Notes under the pieces: model-generated | What the model was told of the DNA's origin: nothing | Database searches by the model: none | What the model saw: the letters and a program-made list of their open reading frames with translations, nothing else | Position numbers and translations under genes: made by a program | In this document: positions 1-8,431 of the stretch, in pieces | How positions within the stretch are numbered: the first letter of the stretch is position 1 | Layout of the letters: each line of letters begins with the position of its first letter | Assembly: GCA_016874535.1 (NCBI GenBank) | Contig: VGUA01000016.1 | Location: 1 to 44,744, forward strand | Length of the DNA: 44,744 nt | Reading direction: 5' to 3' | Origin: Gammaproteobacteria bacterium | GTDB lineage: Bacteria > Pseudomonadota > Gammaproteobacteria > Ga0077536

Positions 1-436
1 GCTGTCCCAGCTTGTCCTCGGTATCCGGATTCTCGACGAGATCTGTCTGGTTGATGATGTCGACCAGATGGTTGGACTCTGCCACACCCCAGAACACCTT
101 GCCGACCCCGGTGCGCAGTTCCCACCCCTCCGCGGCGTGAATCCAGAGCAGTTCGCGGACGTCACCGTGGGTACGGCGATGATCGGATTGATCCACTCGC
201 AGGAAGGGAGTGAACACGATGGTGTCCGCACCGTCATTCGACACCCAGGACCATTCGGGCTGCACGGCGAGCGAGCCTTGTGTCCCATGCTGGCGAGGAT
301 CCGCGGCGGATTGCATGAACACCCTGCCCTCGGCCCCAGCCCAGCCGTTGAGCCTCAACTCCCCGGCACTCGCATGGGTCCCCAGCGCAACGGCCAGGAA
401 GATGGTGCCAGGGGGAACGCCCGGTGCGCGAAAGAA
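1..436 (-). CDS. Outer-membrane beta-barrel-like protein, N-terminal part (runs off window)
   Basis: The minus strand directly after the TPR gene stop has an open frame that runs to the window edge. It begins with a signal-peptide-like stretch (TIFLAVALGTHASA, likely cut before GELRLNG) and continues with alternating strand-like segments, including ELRTGVGKVFWGV and DIINQTDLVENP. I recall similar segments in uncharacterised outer-membrane proteins coded beside polysaccharide-export TPR proteins, but this is memory, not a search. No ATG, GTG or TTG lies in this frame ahead of the signal peptide as far up as about 540. The first ordinary in-frame starts are a TTG just after the predicted cleavage site, then GTG at 322 and ATG at 316, so the true start is unresolved. 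Position 436 marks only where the frame becomes non-TPR sequence. It is probably the last gene of the manC-wecB-TPR operon. The C-terminus is not visible. Confidence 0.55.
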
Positions 437-438
437 AC

Positions 439-2427
439 CTATTTCTTCTGCTCCAGGCCGGCCAGTGTCGATTCGGCTGTCTCGCGCCCGCGGAACCCGT
501 GGTCTCCTGCCAGCGCACGTGCAAGGCTCGCGCGGGCCTGGACTTCGTTGCCGGCGAGCAGATAAGCCATGCCGAGGTGGTAATGCACCATTGGTGTATC
601 CGCAAGCCAGGCCGCCGCTTTCTCGAGGAGCTCAACCGCGCGGGTAGCATCTCCCGACTTGTAGGCCACCCAGCCGCGAGTGTCGAGGAAGGCGGGATTG
701 TTGCGGGCGGCAATGCGGTCCACGAGGTCGCGGGCGCGCGCCATCGCTGCATCGTCCTCGCGGTATTCCACCAGCAACATGGCGAGATTGTTGAGTGCCA
801 GATCCGAGCTCGGATTTTCTTCGAGAACCTTCTCGTACTGCGCGATGGCTTCGTCCAGCTTGCCAGTCGCTTCCAGCTGGCCCGCAAGTGCGGTCACGAG
901 CAAGGCGGAACCACCAGTGGCTTCTATCCCTTTCTCGAGTGTGGCGAGCGCCGCTTCGTCCTCACCCAGCGCGAGTCTGGCTGCGGCCAGATTCCGGTAA
1001 AACACATCAATCCCCGGGTTGATGGCGATGGCGCGCTCGAAGGCCGCCTGTGCCTTGGCCGGCTCCCGCCCAGCGAGCAACAGCTCTCCTGACAGATTGT
1101 GCGCGACGAAATTGTCCGGATCCTGCTCGATGGCTTCGGCCAGACGTTTTTCCGCGAGCTCGGGCTTGCCCATGGCAAGATGGCTGCGAATGAGTTGTGA
1201 CAAGGGCTGGATGGAATCCGGCGCCAGCGCGAGTGCGGACTCGAACTGGGCGAGACTCGCCTCCGGCTTGTTCTCAGCCTGATAGACGAGACCGTCGTAA
1301 TGAAATCCGAGCGGGGATTCCGGCAGCGCGACCTTCAAGCGTTCCGCGATCGCATGAGCCTCCTTCCAGTTCTTCTGGAACATGCGAATCTTGAACAGCC
1401 CCTCCAGTGCGCCCTGATTGTCGGGAGAAACCTCCAGTGCCGCATCGAGGGTGGCAATCGCACCATCGAGATCCTTGTTGGTGGTCTGCAGATTGGCGAG
1501 CTCACCGCGCAATTCCAGCATCCTCGGCGCGCGCTCGATGGCTGACTGCAAGACCTTGACGGCTTCGTCCGCTTTGCCGTCTGCGAGCAGGGCCCGCGCC
1601 AGTGCGCGAATCACGCGCGGCGAATCCGGCGCCGTGTCCAGCGCCGCCCGCAAATCGGTCACGCCGTCCCCGGGTTTGCCCGCATCCACTGCGAGCGTGC
1701 CCCGCAGCAGCAGCGCTTCGGTGGTCTTGGGGGCGGCCGTCAAGACTTCAGTAACGAGTTCGAGTGCGACGGCAGGCTTGCCGGACAAGGCCCGAGCCGC
1801 GGCAAGGCGCGTGAGAGCCTCCAGCGCGATGGGCGTCTGTCGGTTTTTCTCCCGCTTGGCGACTTCCTCGTAAACCTTCGCGGCCTCCTCCGGTTGCCGC
1901 ATCAGGTCATGCAGGCGACCCAGCCCCAGGCGCAAATCCTGTGCCTCGGGAGCGTCGGCAACCAAGGCTTCGAGTCGTGAAACCGCTGCCTCATCCCCGC
2001 GCAGGCGCCGCACGAAGTCGACCAGTGCGAGCCGCGCAGGCACCGCAGCGGAATGTGGCGGGGTGATCACCTTGACCGCCTCCTCCAACGCCGCCAGTGC
2101 CTCATCATGCTCATTGCGGGCTTCGTGGAGGCCCGCAAGCTGCACCCGGTGGGGCAGCACCTTGGGTTCAAGCGTGATCAAGTTCTCGAGCACCTTGCGC
2201 GCTTTGCCCGGCTCACCGTCCTGCTGATGAATGCGCAGAAGCATGCTCTGCAGCGTCACATCACGGGGGGTCTTGTCTGCCGAGGACGCCGGAACTTTGA
2301 GCGCCTCTTCCTTCTGACCTTGTCGCACCAGCAGTGAGGCCACCATCACCGCCGAATTCACATCATCGGGGTGCTTGGTCAGGACTGTTCGGGCTGCGGC
2401 GAGTGCGCGCTCCGCACCGTCTTCCAC
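439..2427 (-). CDS. TPR-repeat protein, C-terminal part of a broken lipoprotein gene
   Basis: This long tetratricopeptide array (about 660 residues from an internal GTG) has repeated units such as ALLLRGTLAVDAGKPGDGV and LALNNLAMLLVEYREDDAA. It ends in EQKK. The reading frame is the same as that of the fragment at 2482-2886, and the two are separated by a TAA at 2482-2484 and 17 further sense codons up to the GTG. The residues across the stop (KTIAEL, stop, AKAPDAPEG) read as ordinary TPR sequence. One intact protein of about 815 residues is therefore the likely ancestor. The size, lipobox and position beside wecB/manC resemble PrsT-like TPR lipoproteins of exosortase/PEP-CTERM polysaccharide loci, but no exosortase gene is in view. 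Whether this half is translated on its own is unknown. I see no convincing ribosome binding site at 2427. Confidence 0.8.
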   Translation of the reverse strand: MEDGAERALAAARTVLTKHPDDVNSAVMVASLLVRQGQKEEALKVPASSADKTPRDVTLQSMLLRIHQQDGEPGKARKVLENLITLEPKVLPHRVQLAGLHEARNEHDEALAALEEAVKVITPPHSAAVPARLALVDFVRRLRGDEAAVSRLEALVADAPEAQDLRLGLGRLHDLMRQPEEAAKVYEEVAKREKNRQTPIALEALTRLAAARALSGKPAVALELVTEVLTAAPKTTEALLLRGTLAVDAGKPGDGVTDLRAALDTAPDSPRVIRALARALLADGKADEAVKVLQSAIERAPRMLELRGELANLQTTNKDLDGAIATLDAALEVSPDNQGALEGLFKIRMFQKNWKEAHAIAERLKVALPESPLGFHYDGLVYQAENKPEASLAQFESALALAPDSIQPLSQLIRSHLAMGKPELAEKRLAEAIEQDPDNFVAHNLSGELLLAGREPAKAQAAFERAIAINPGIDVFYRNLAAARLALGEDEAALATLEKGIEATGGSALLVTALAGQLEATGKLDEAIAQYEKVLEENPSSDLALNNLAMLLVEYREDDAAMARARDLVDRIAARNNPAFLDTRGWVAYKSGDATRAVELLEKAAAWLADTPMVHYHLGMAYLLAGNEVQARASLARALAGDHGFRGRETAESTLAGLEQKK

Positions 2428-2481
2428 GCCCAGCAGGCCTGCAGCAAGTATCGGCCCCTCGGGCGCGTCGGGTGCCTTGGC

Positions 2482-2886
2482 TTAAAGCTCCGCGATTGTC
2501 TTGCGCAAGCCCTCGGCATCACGCTTCACCAGAAGCAGTTGGCCCGTCTTGAAGCGGGCCTCGATGTTGCTCGCGTCGCCTGCGGCAACTGCGCTGAAAT
2601 TCTCGAAGGCCCCTTCCCAGTCCTGCAGCTTCTCCTGCGTTTCTGCCAGTGCGAGTCTGGCTTGCAGATTGCCGCCGTCAGCCTCCACCGCCTTCCGGAA
2701 TGCCGCGAACGCCCTCGGATAATCGGTGTCCGCGTAGGCTGCACGCCCTTCCTCCATGGGCTGCTCCACCGGGGAGCCGCCGCATCCGGTCAGTAACAGG
2801 CATAGAAGCGCATAGACGAATCCCACCCTCGGCATGAGGTTCCGAGCCGTTCCCCGGCTTTGATCAGTGATGATGCTGGTAGACAT
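2482..2886 (-). CDS. TPR lipoprotein, N-terminal part (ends at in-frame TAA)
   Basis: This 134-residue fragment starts at ATG 2886, which has AAGGAG six bases upstream. That favours it over the earlier in-frame codon at 2985, which lies inside wecB. Residues 1-30 form a lipoprotein signal with the lipobox LLTGC followed by GGSP, so the product would be lipidated and probably held in the outer membrane. Two TPR-like units follow (GRAAYADTDYPRAFAAFRKA and QARLALAETQEKLQDWEGAF). Translation ends at TAA 2482-2484, and the same frame then continues as a long TPR array. CAA, AAA or GAA changed to TAA would explain it, CAA to TAA being a simple transition. The gene lies 76 bases after wecB and is likely cotranscribed. 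The truncated product would keep its membrane anchor but lose most of its repeats. Confidence 0.8.
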   Translation of the reverse strand: MSTSIITDQSRGTARNLMPRVGFVYALLCLLLTGCGGSPVEQPMEEGRAAYADTDYPRAFAAFRKAVEADGGNLQARLALAETQEKLQDWEGAFENFSAVAAGDASNIEARFKTGQLLLVKRDAEGLRKTIAEL

Positions 2887-2962
2887 TCGATACTCCTTCA
2901 GCCAACAGTGTCCCCGCTCCGGAGGATGGATGACATCGTCGGTCTCGATTAGTCGGATTGCC

Positions 2963-4081
2963 TCAGGAGGCACGCTCGCCGGCAAGCACCGCCACGATGC
3001 GTTCGGAAGCCGCGCCGTCCCACAACGCAGGCCACGTCAGGGCACCTTGCCGGGTGCGGCCGAGCTGCCGCCGCGCGGCTTCAACGATCCGCTGAGGGTC
3101 CACGCCCACCAGCACGTTGGTACCTTCGGTCAAGGTGACCGGACGCTCGGTATTTTCGCGCAAGGTCAGGCACGGCACGCTCAGCGCCGTACTCTCCTCC
3201 TGTAGCCCGCCACTGTCGGTGAGGATCAGCGCGGCGTCGGACCACAGGTTGAGGAATTCCATGTAGGGCAGCGGTTCGGTGATCGTGATCCTGTCAGGCA
3301 GCACCAGATTGAAACGCGCGAGATTGGCCCGCGTACGCGGATGCAGCGGAAAGACCAGCGGCAGCTCAGCTGCTATCTCGCCCAGCGCGCTCGCGATTCC
3401 TGACAGGGTTTCGGCATGATCCACGTTGGACGGACGATGCAGGGTGACCACCCCATAGCGGCCCAGTGATTGCTTGAGCGGCGCGGTGGCAAAGTTCTCT
3501 CTCGTCATCCGCTGCAATTGCGACAACTGGAAAAACAGGTCGTCGATCATCACATGACCGACGAAGTGCGAGGACTGCTCGGAGCGCCCTTCCCTGCGCA
3601 GGTTTTCAAGACCGCTGGGCTCGGTCACAAAGCAGAGATCAGAGATTGCGTCGGTCACAAGCCGGTTGATTTCCTCGGGCATGCGCCGGTCACCACTGCG
3701 CAAACCGGCTTCTACATGGGCCACGCGGATGCCAAGTTTCTTGGCCACAATCGAGCAGGCCAGCGTGGAATTGACGTCCCCCACCACCATCACGAGATCT
3801 GGCGCAAATTCCTCGCACCAGCTTTCGAACGCCACCATGATGCGAGCCGTCTGTTCGGCATGACTGCCGCCACCGGCACCCATGTGAAAATCGGGCGTGG
3901 GAATTCCCAGCTCTTCGAAGAACACATCGCTCATGCCGTGGTCATAGTGCTGGCCGGTATGCACCAGCCGCCACTCGAAGCGCTCCTCGCGGGCCTTCAG
4001 GGCGCGGAGGATGGGCGCGACTTTCATGAAGTTGGGGCGGGCACCGGCCACCAGCACCACGCGCAGGCGGGGATGGCTCAT
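2963..4081 (-). CDS. wecB: UDP-N-acetylglucosamine 2-epimerase (non-hydrolysing)
   Basis: This enzyme interconverts UDP-GlcNAc and UDP-ManNAc in the cytoplasm and supplies ManNAc-type sugars for surface polysaccharide. The 372 residues match the family's usual length. Visible landmarks are GARPNFMK near the N-terminus, HTGQHYD around residue 41, EAGLRSGD, HRPSNVD, and the C-terminal DSGGLQEE with TERPVT that binds the nucleotide. Its ATG overlaps the manC stop as ATGA (4078-4081), which implies translational coupling. Pairing with manC points to a polysaccharide containing both mannose- and ManNAc-derived residues. No glycosyltransferase is in view, so the polymer cannot be named. The symbol follows the family; the pathway assignment (enterobacterial antigen or other exopolysaccharide) is open. 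Confidence 0.93.
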   Translation of the reverse strand: MSHPRLRVVLVAGARPNFMKVAPILRALKAREERFEWRLVHTGQHYDHGMSDVFFEELGIPTPDFHMGAGGGSHAEQTARIMVAFESWCEEFAPDLVMVVGDVNSTLACSIVAKKLGIRVAHVEAGLRSGDRRMPEEINRLVTDAISDLCFVTEPSGLENLRREGRSEQSSHFVGHVMIDDLFFQLSQLQRMTRENFATAPLKQSLGRYGVVTLHRPSNVDHAETLSGIASALGEIAAELPLVFPLHPRTRANLARFNLVLPDRITITEPLPYMEFLNLWSDAALILTDSGGLQEESTALSVPCLTLRENTERPVTLTEGTNVLVGVDPQRIVEAARRQLGRTRQGALTWPALWDGAASERIVAVLAGERAS

Positions 4082-5535
4082 ACGCGCTGGTACTTGTCCT
4101 CGAAACGCACGATGTCGTCTTCACCCAGATAAGGCCCCGACTGGACTTCGATGATTTCGAGCGGAATCTTGCCCGGGTTTTCCAGGCGATGGGTTTCGCC
4201 CAAGGGAATGTAGGTCGACTGGTTTTCACTCAGCAGGAAGGCTTCTTCCCCACGTGTCACCCTCGCGGTGCCCCTCACCACTATCCAGTGCTCGGCGCGG
4301 TGGTGGTGCATCTGCAGGGACAGGGAGGCTCCCGGCTTGACCATGATGCGTTTCACCTGGAAACGCGCGCCATTGTCGACACCCTCATAGGACCCCCAAG
4401 GACGGAAAACCCGCCGGTGCAGCAGACGCTCATCCCTGCCCTGCGTGGCCAGCCAGTCGACGATGCCCTTGACGTCCTGGGCGCGGGCCCTGGGAGCCAC
4501 CATGACTGCATCCGGCGTCTCCACGATCACGAGATCCTCGCAGCCCACCGCCGCCACCAAGCGGCTTTCGGCAAAAATCAGGTTGTCGCGCGAGTCGATC
4601 GCACAGACGTCACCGCGGGTGACGTTGCCATCGGGCGTGCGCGGCGACACCTCCCACAAGCTGGACCAGGAACCGACGTCCGACCAGCCTGCGTCCAGGC
4701 TGACCACGGCAGTGCGCTCGGGCTGTGCCGCCACCAGCGGCTCCATCACCGCATAGTCGATCGAGTCGGCAGGACAGTTCAGGAAGGCATCCCGCTCGAG
4801 GCGCAGGAACTCGCCATCCTGCCCCGCCGCCTCCGTGGCCTTCTTGCAGGCCGCCAGCATGTCGGGTTGCAAGGTCCCGAGTGCCTCCAGCCATACGCTG
4901 GCCTTGAACAGAAAGATTCCGGAGTTCCAGCGATAGCCGCCATCGGCCAGATAGGCCTCCGCAAGCTCCAGGGCCGGTTTTTCCTTGAAAGCATTGAGGA
5001 CATTGGCCTGCGGTGAGGACGCCTGCCCGGCCAGGGCGGTCCCGAGCTGCAGATAGCCATAGCCGGTCTCTGGCGCAGTCGGGACCACACCGAAGGTGAC
5101 CAGTCTGCCGGCACCCGCGAGTTCCCTCCCCCGCTCCACCGCAGCCATGAAAGCCAGCGGCTCATTGATGAGGTGATCCGCCGGCATCATCAGCAGCAAG
5201 GGATCTGTCCCGGCCGCCCGAGCCGCCAGCGCCGCGCAAGTGATGGCTGGCGCGGTGTTGCGCCCCACGGGCTCCAACAGGATCTTCGCGAACGGCAGGC
5301 CCAACTGGCGGGCCTGCTCGCCCACCAGGAACCGGTGTTCCTCGTTGCAGACCACGACCGGGGGCAGAAAATGGGCGGGAAAGCGCCCTCCCACTGTCAG
5401 ACGACGGAGGGTGCCCTGCAGCAGCGTGACGTCCTCCTCCACCTTGAGGAACTGCTTGGGATAGTGTCCGCGCGAGAGGGGCCAGAGGCGTGTTCCGCCT
5501 CCACCGGCGAGGACGACAGGAAGAATGTCATGCAT
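4078..5535 (-). CDS. manC: Mannose-1-phosphate guanylyltransferase / mannose-6-phosphate isomerase
   Basis: This is a bifunctional type II PMI/GMP enzyme (AlgA/ManC/CpsB family) that makes GDP-mannose. The N-terminal nucleotidyltransferase opens with VVLAGGGGTRLWPLSR and contains KEKP and RWNSGIFLF. The C-terminal cupin isomerase holds RPWGSYE, the metal-binding LQMHHHRAEHW and EVQSGPYLGEDDIVR. From ATG 5535 the protein has 485 residues and starts MHDILPVVLAGG, the usual family start. ATG 5562 is also possible, and neither has a strong ribosome binding site. It is the first gene of the minus-strand polysaccharide operon and overlaps wecB by ATGA. It diverges from gspC. Confidence 0.92.
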   Translation of the reverse strand: MHDILPVVLAGGGGTRLWPLSRGHYPKQFLKVEEDVTLLQGTLRRLTVGGRFPAHFLPPVVVCNEEHRFLVGEQARQLGLPFAKILLEPVGRNTAPAITCAALAARAAGTDPLLLMMPADHLINEPLAFMAAVERGRELAGAGRLVTFGVVPTAPETGYGYLQLGTALAGQASSPQANVLNAFKEKPALELAEAYLADGGYRWNSGIFLFKASVWLEALGTLQPDMLAACKKATEAAGQDGEFLRLERDAFLNCPADSIDYAVMEPLVAAQPERTAVVSLDAGWSDVGSWSSLWEVSPRTPDGNVTRGDVCAIDSRDNLIFAESRLVAAVGCEDLVIVETPDAVMVAPRARAQDVKGIVDWLATQGRDERLLHRRVFRPWGSYEGVDNGARFQVKRIMVKPGASLSLQMHHHRAEHWIVVRGTARVTRGEEAFLLSENQSTYIPLGETHRLENPGKIPLEIIEVQSGPYLGEDDIVRFEDKYQRV

Positions 5536-5628
5536 GGAGTCGTTTGCCTGATGAGTGTTCATGACTGTGTTTCGGTCGCCGTGCCGGATTTCTTTAAGAA
5601 CGCCCGGTCCGGGGTCGCAGTATTCCAT

Positions 5629-5767
5629 GCGGATCGGTGAAAATCATTGATATTTTACGGGCTTGTAACATGTTTCTGATTTGCGCTCTGGCCTTCGGAT
5701 CCGTACCATCGCGGGTATTGCCGGCTGCCTCCCAAGGCACCTGCCCAATCATGGAGAACAAGCTTTC
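5629..5767. promoter_or_regulatory. Divergent promoter region between manC and gspC
   Basis: About 139 bases separate the longest manC reading frame from gspC. The part at 5641-5682 is clearly AT-rich against the surrounding DNA and includes TTGATA at 5647-5652 and the palindrome AACATGTT near 5667-5674. These are candidate promoter or operator elements for one or both directions. No confident -10/-35 pair can be assigned by eye. Confidence 0.4.
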
Positions 5768-6433
5768 GTGAGCTACCGCCTCTCGCCCGAGACCTTGCCC
5801 GGCTGGAGTCCGGTCCTGATGAGCGGCGGCCTGCTGGTGCTCACGCTCGTCCACCACCTCGCAGGCACGGAGGCACTGAACCCGGACACCTCGGTCCCTG
5901 AACCGATGCCCGTTGCTACAGGTCCAGCGGCCCGGCCGGTTAATCTCGAGCGCCTGCGCGAATGGTCCTTGTTCGGCAAATCCGCTGATGCGGAAAGTGA
6001 CGCTGCCATGGCAGGGGCCCCGGATCTTGCGGCTGCAGTGGTCCTGCCGGAGGAAGACGAGAACACCGTGCTGCCGGCCACTGCGCTGGACGTCAAGGTC
6101 CAGGGCATTGCCTATTCGCGGGATCGTTCGCGCGCCTATGCCATCCTTCAAGTCGAGGGTGGCGCGCCACGCGAGTTCCGCCCCGGCGAGCCTCTCAAGG
6201 AAGGCGTGGAGTTGCGGGCCATCCGCCCTCTCGAGGTGGTCATCAAACATCAGGGACGTCTGGAGTCGGCCGCGCTGCCGGTGGCGCCCGGTCCGATGAC
6301 CTCGGAGGAAGAGTCCACAGACATGAGTGCCGGCGCCGGACAGGGCCGGCCAACCCCTTTCAGCATCCTGGGCGGTGATCAACCTCCCGGGAGCTGGCGA
6401 CGCCTCGACTCGCTTCGAGGCGCACCACAATGA
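5768..6433 (+). CDS. gspC: Type II secretion system inner-membrane protein GspC
   Basis: GspC links the inner-membrane platform to the GspD secretin. From GTG 5768 it has 221 residues, with GGAG 11 bases upstream. It has a short cytoplasmic start, one membrane segment (about residues 17-32) and the homology region recognisable from LREWSLFGK and from LDVKVQGIAY through the C-terminal strands. After this region there is only a Ser/Gly/Pro-rich tail of about 50 residues, with no PDZ or coiled-coil domain, so it is a short GspC. It is followed after 36 bases by gspD, and gspE and gspF complete this half of the locus. The more upstream TTG 5681 lacks support. Confidence 0.85.
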   Translation: MSYRLSPETLPGWSPVLMSGGLLVLTLVHHLAGTEALNPDTSVPEPMPVATGPAARPVNLERLREWSLFGKSADAESDAAMAGAPDLAAAVVLPEEDENTVLPATALDVKVQGIAYSRDRSRAYAILQVEGGAPREFRPGEPLKEGVELRAIRPLEVVIKHQGRLESAALPVAPGPMTSEEESTDMSAGAGQGRPTPFSILGGDQPPGSWRRLDSLRGAPQ

Positions 6434-6469
6434 AAATGATAAACGCTGAATATCCACGGAGCCGATCGC

Positions 6470-8419
6470 ATGCCATTGCGACGAACACGATTTCTGTCCT
6501 CGCCCCTCGGTGGGGCGCTGCTGGGCGTCCTCATTGTCACATCATCCGCCGCCTCGGCGCAGGAGGCGGCGGGGGCAGGAATCACCCCGGCGGATGACGG
6601 CAGCAAGGCGGTCACCCTCAATCTCAAGAACGCCGACATCCAAGCCTTCATCACGGCCGTTTCGGAGCTGACCGGCAAGAACTTCATCATCGACCCTCGC
6701 GTGAAAGGTCAGGTCACCGTCGTGTCCTCGGCCCCGACCGACCCGGATGCGCTGTATGAAGTATTTCTCTCCGTGCTCAAGGTGAACGGCTTCGTGGCCG
6801 TGCCCAGCGGCAAGGTCATCAAGATCTTGCCGGACATCAACGGTCGCCAGGAAGGTGGGGTTGGCGTGGTCTCGGAACGGGTCGGGGCCACGGAGCAGGT
6901 CACGACGGCCGTCATCCCCACCACCTACGTGAATGCAGCAGAGCTGGTTCCCGTGCTGCGCCCCCTGTTGCCCCAGGAGGCCCATCTGGCGGCAACCGCC
7001 CGTGCCGACGCGCTGGTGATGGCCGACACGGCCGCCAACGTGAACCGCATCATGCGCATCGTGCGCGAAATCGACAGGGACAACGCGGACTTCATCGAGG
7101 TGATAGCCCTGCGCCATGCCAAGGCCATCCCGCTGGTCGCCACGGTGCAGCAGCTGCTGACTTCCAATCCCGAGAATCCCGGACTCGCGCCGCCCATTGC
7201 GGCGGATGAGCGCTCAAATTCCGTGCTCATCGGGGGCGCGCCGGCGGAAAAGATGCGGATGCGCACCCTGATTCGCGAAATGGATGTGCCGCGGAGTTCG
7301 CGCAACGAGCTAATCGATGTGATCTACTTGCGGTACGCCCTCGCGGAGGAGATCGTGCCGCTGCTGCAATCCATCGGCAATCGGGCCGAAGGCGGTGCCG
7401 GCGGCGAAGGTGGCGGACCTTCAGGCGCCGGGGTGCGGGGCGCATTCGAAATCCAGGCGGATAAATCCACCAACTCTATTATCGTGCTGGCCGAGCCGGA
7501 ACTGATGGAGAAGGTCAGGGCGGTCGTCGAGAAACTGGACATCCGTCGCGCGCAGGTGCTGGTGGAAGGTCTGGTCGCGGAAGTCTCCAACAACAAGTCG
7601 GATGAACTCGGCGTGCAATGGACCACCTCGGTACCGAACCGGGACGGCTTTTACGCGGGCTCACGCTTCCCCGGGCTCGACTCGGGCGGTATTCCCGACC
7701 CCTTCGCCGCCAATTCCGCGCCCAGCCTGCTGACGGGTCTGACGCTCGGCTATTTCTCCGCCGGCGATCTGCGCACGCTGATCCGGGCGTTGAGCGGCGA
7801 CCAGTACACCAACGTGCTCTCCACGCCCACCCTGATGACCCTGGACAACGCCGAAGCCGAAATCGTTGTCGGCCAGAACGTGCCCTTCGTCACGGGGCAG
7901 TTCACCAACAACACCACCACGCCCGACAATCCTTTCCAGACGATCGAACGCCAGGACGTCGGCATCCTGCTGAAAGTAAAGCCCCGCATCAACAATGCGG
8001 ATACGCTGACCCTCGAAATCCAGCAGGAGGTCTCCAGTGTCGACCGCGACACGACGGGCGCGGATCTCGTCACCAACAAGCGCTCTATCAAGACCTCGGT
8101 GCTGGTGGATGACAAGCAGATCATCGTGCTGGGCGGACTCATCAGCGACGAAATGCGCGAGAACGAAACGCGCATCCCCCTCATCGGTGAAATTCCGGGC
8201 ATAGGCGCTCTCTTTCGCAACAGTTCCAGCGATTTCACGAAGACCAATCTGATGGTGTTCCTGCGCCCCTCGATCGTGCGTGACCAGGCAACCAATCGCG
8301 CGCTCACCTCCTCCCGCTACGAAGATATTCGCGGCAAGCAGGAGAAGCAGGATCAGGAGCACCGCTTCTTCCTGCGCGATCCGGGACCGCGCCTGCCCGC
8401 GGATGGTCTGGTCGAGTAG
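6470..8419 (+). CDS. gspD: Type II secretion system secretin GspD
   Basis: This is the outer-membrane secretin that forms the exit channel. The 649 residues begin with a signal peptide probably cut at ASA|QEA. N0 to N3 domains follow; visible landmarks include VTLNLKNADIQAFITAVSE, NFIIDPRVKGQVTV and the repeated KH-like segments with VIALRHAKA and DVIYLRYALAEEI. A Gly-rich loop (GGAGGEGGGPSGAG) interrupts N3. The C-terminal secretin domain contains VLSTPTLMTLDN, VPFVTGQ and VLGGLISDE, and the last part carries LMVFLRPSIVRD. CGGAG lies upstream of the ATG. It is the second gene of gspCDEF. Confidence 0.95.
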   Translation: MPLRRTRFLSSPLGGALLGVLIVTSSAASAQEAAGAGITPADDGSKAVTLNLKNADIQAFITAVSELTGKNFIIDPRVKGQVTVVSSAPTDPDALYEVFLSVLKVNGFVAVPSGKVIKILPDINGRQEGGVGVVSERVGATEQVTTAVIPTTYVNAAELVPVLRPLLPQEAHLAATARADALVMADTAANVNRIMRIVREIDRDNADFIEVIALRHAKAIPLVATVQQLLTSNPENPGLAPPIAADERSNSVLIGGAPAEKMRMRTLIREMDVPRSSRNELIDVIYLRYALAEEIVPLLQSIGNRAEGGAGGEGGGPSGAGVRGAFEIQADKSTNSIIVLAEPELMEKVRAVVEKLDIRRAQVLVEGLVAEVSNNKSDELGVQWTTSVPNRDGFYAGSRFPGLDSGGIPDPFAANSAPSLLTGLTLGYFSAGDLRTLIRALSGDQYTNVLSTPTLMTLDNAEAEIVVGQNVPFVTGQFTNNTTTPDNPFQTIERQDVGILLKVKPRINNADTLTLEIQQEVSSVDRDTTGADLVTNKRSIKTSVLVDDKQIIVLGGLISDEMRENETRIPLIGEIPGIGALFRNSSSDFTKTNLMVFLRPSIVRDQATNRALTSSRYEDIRGKQEKQDQEHRFFLRDPGPRLPADGLVE

Positions 8420-8431
8420 GAGTCGTATCGC

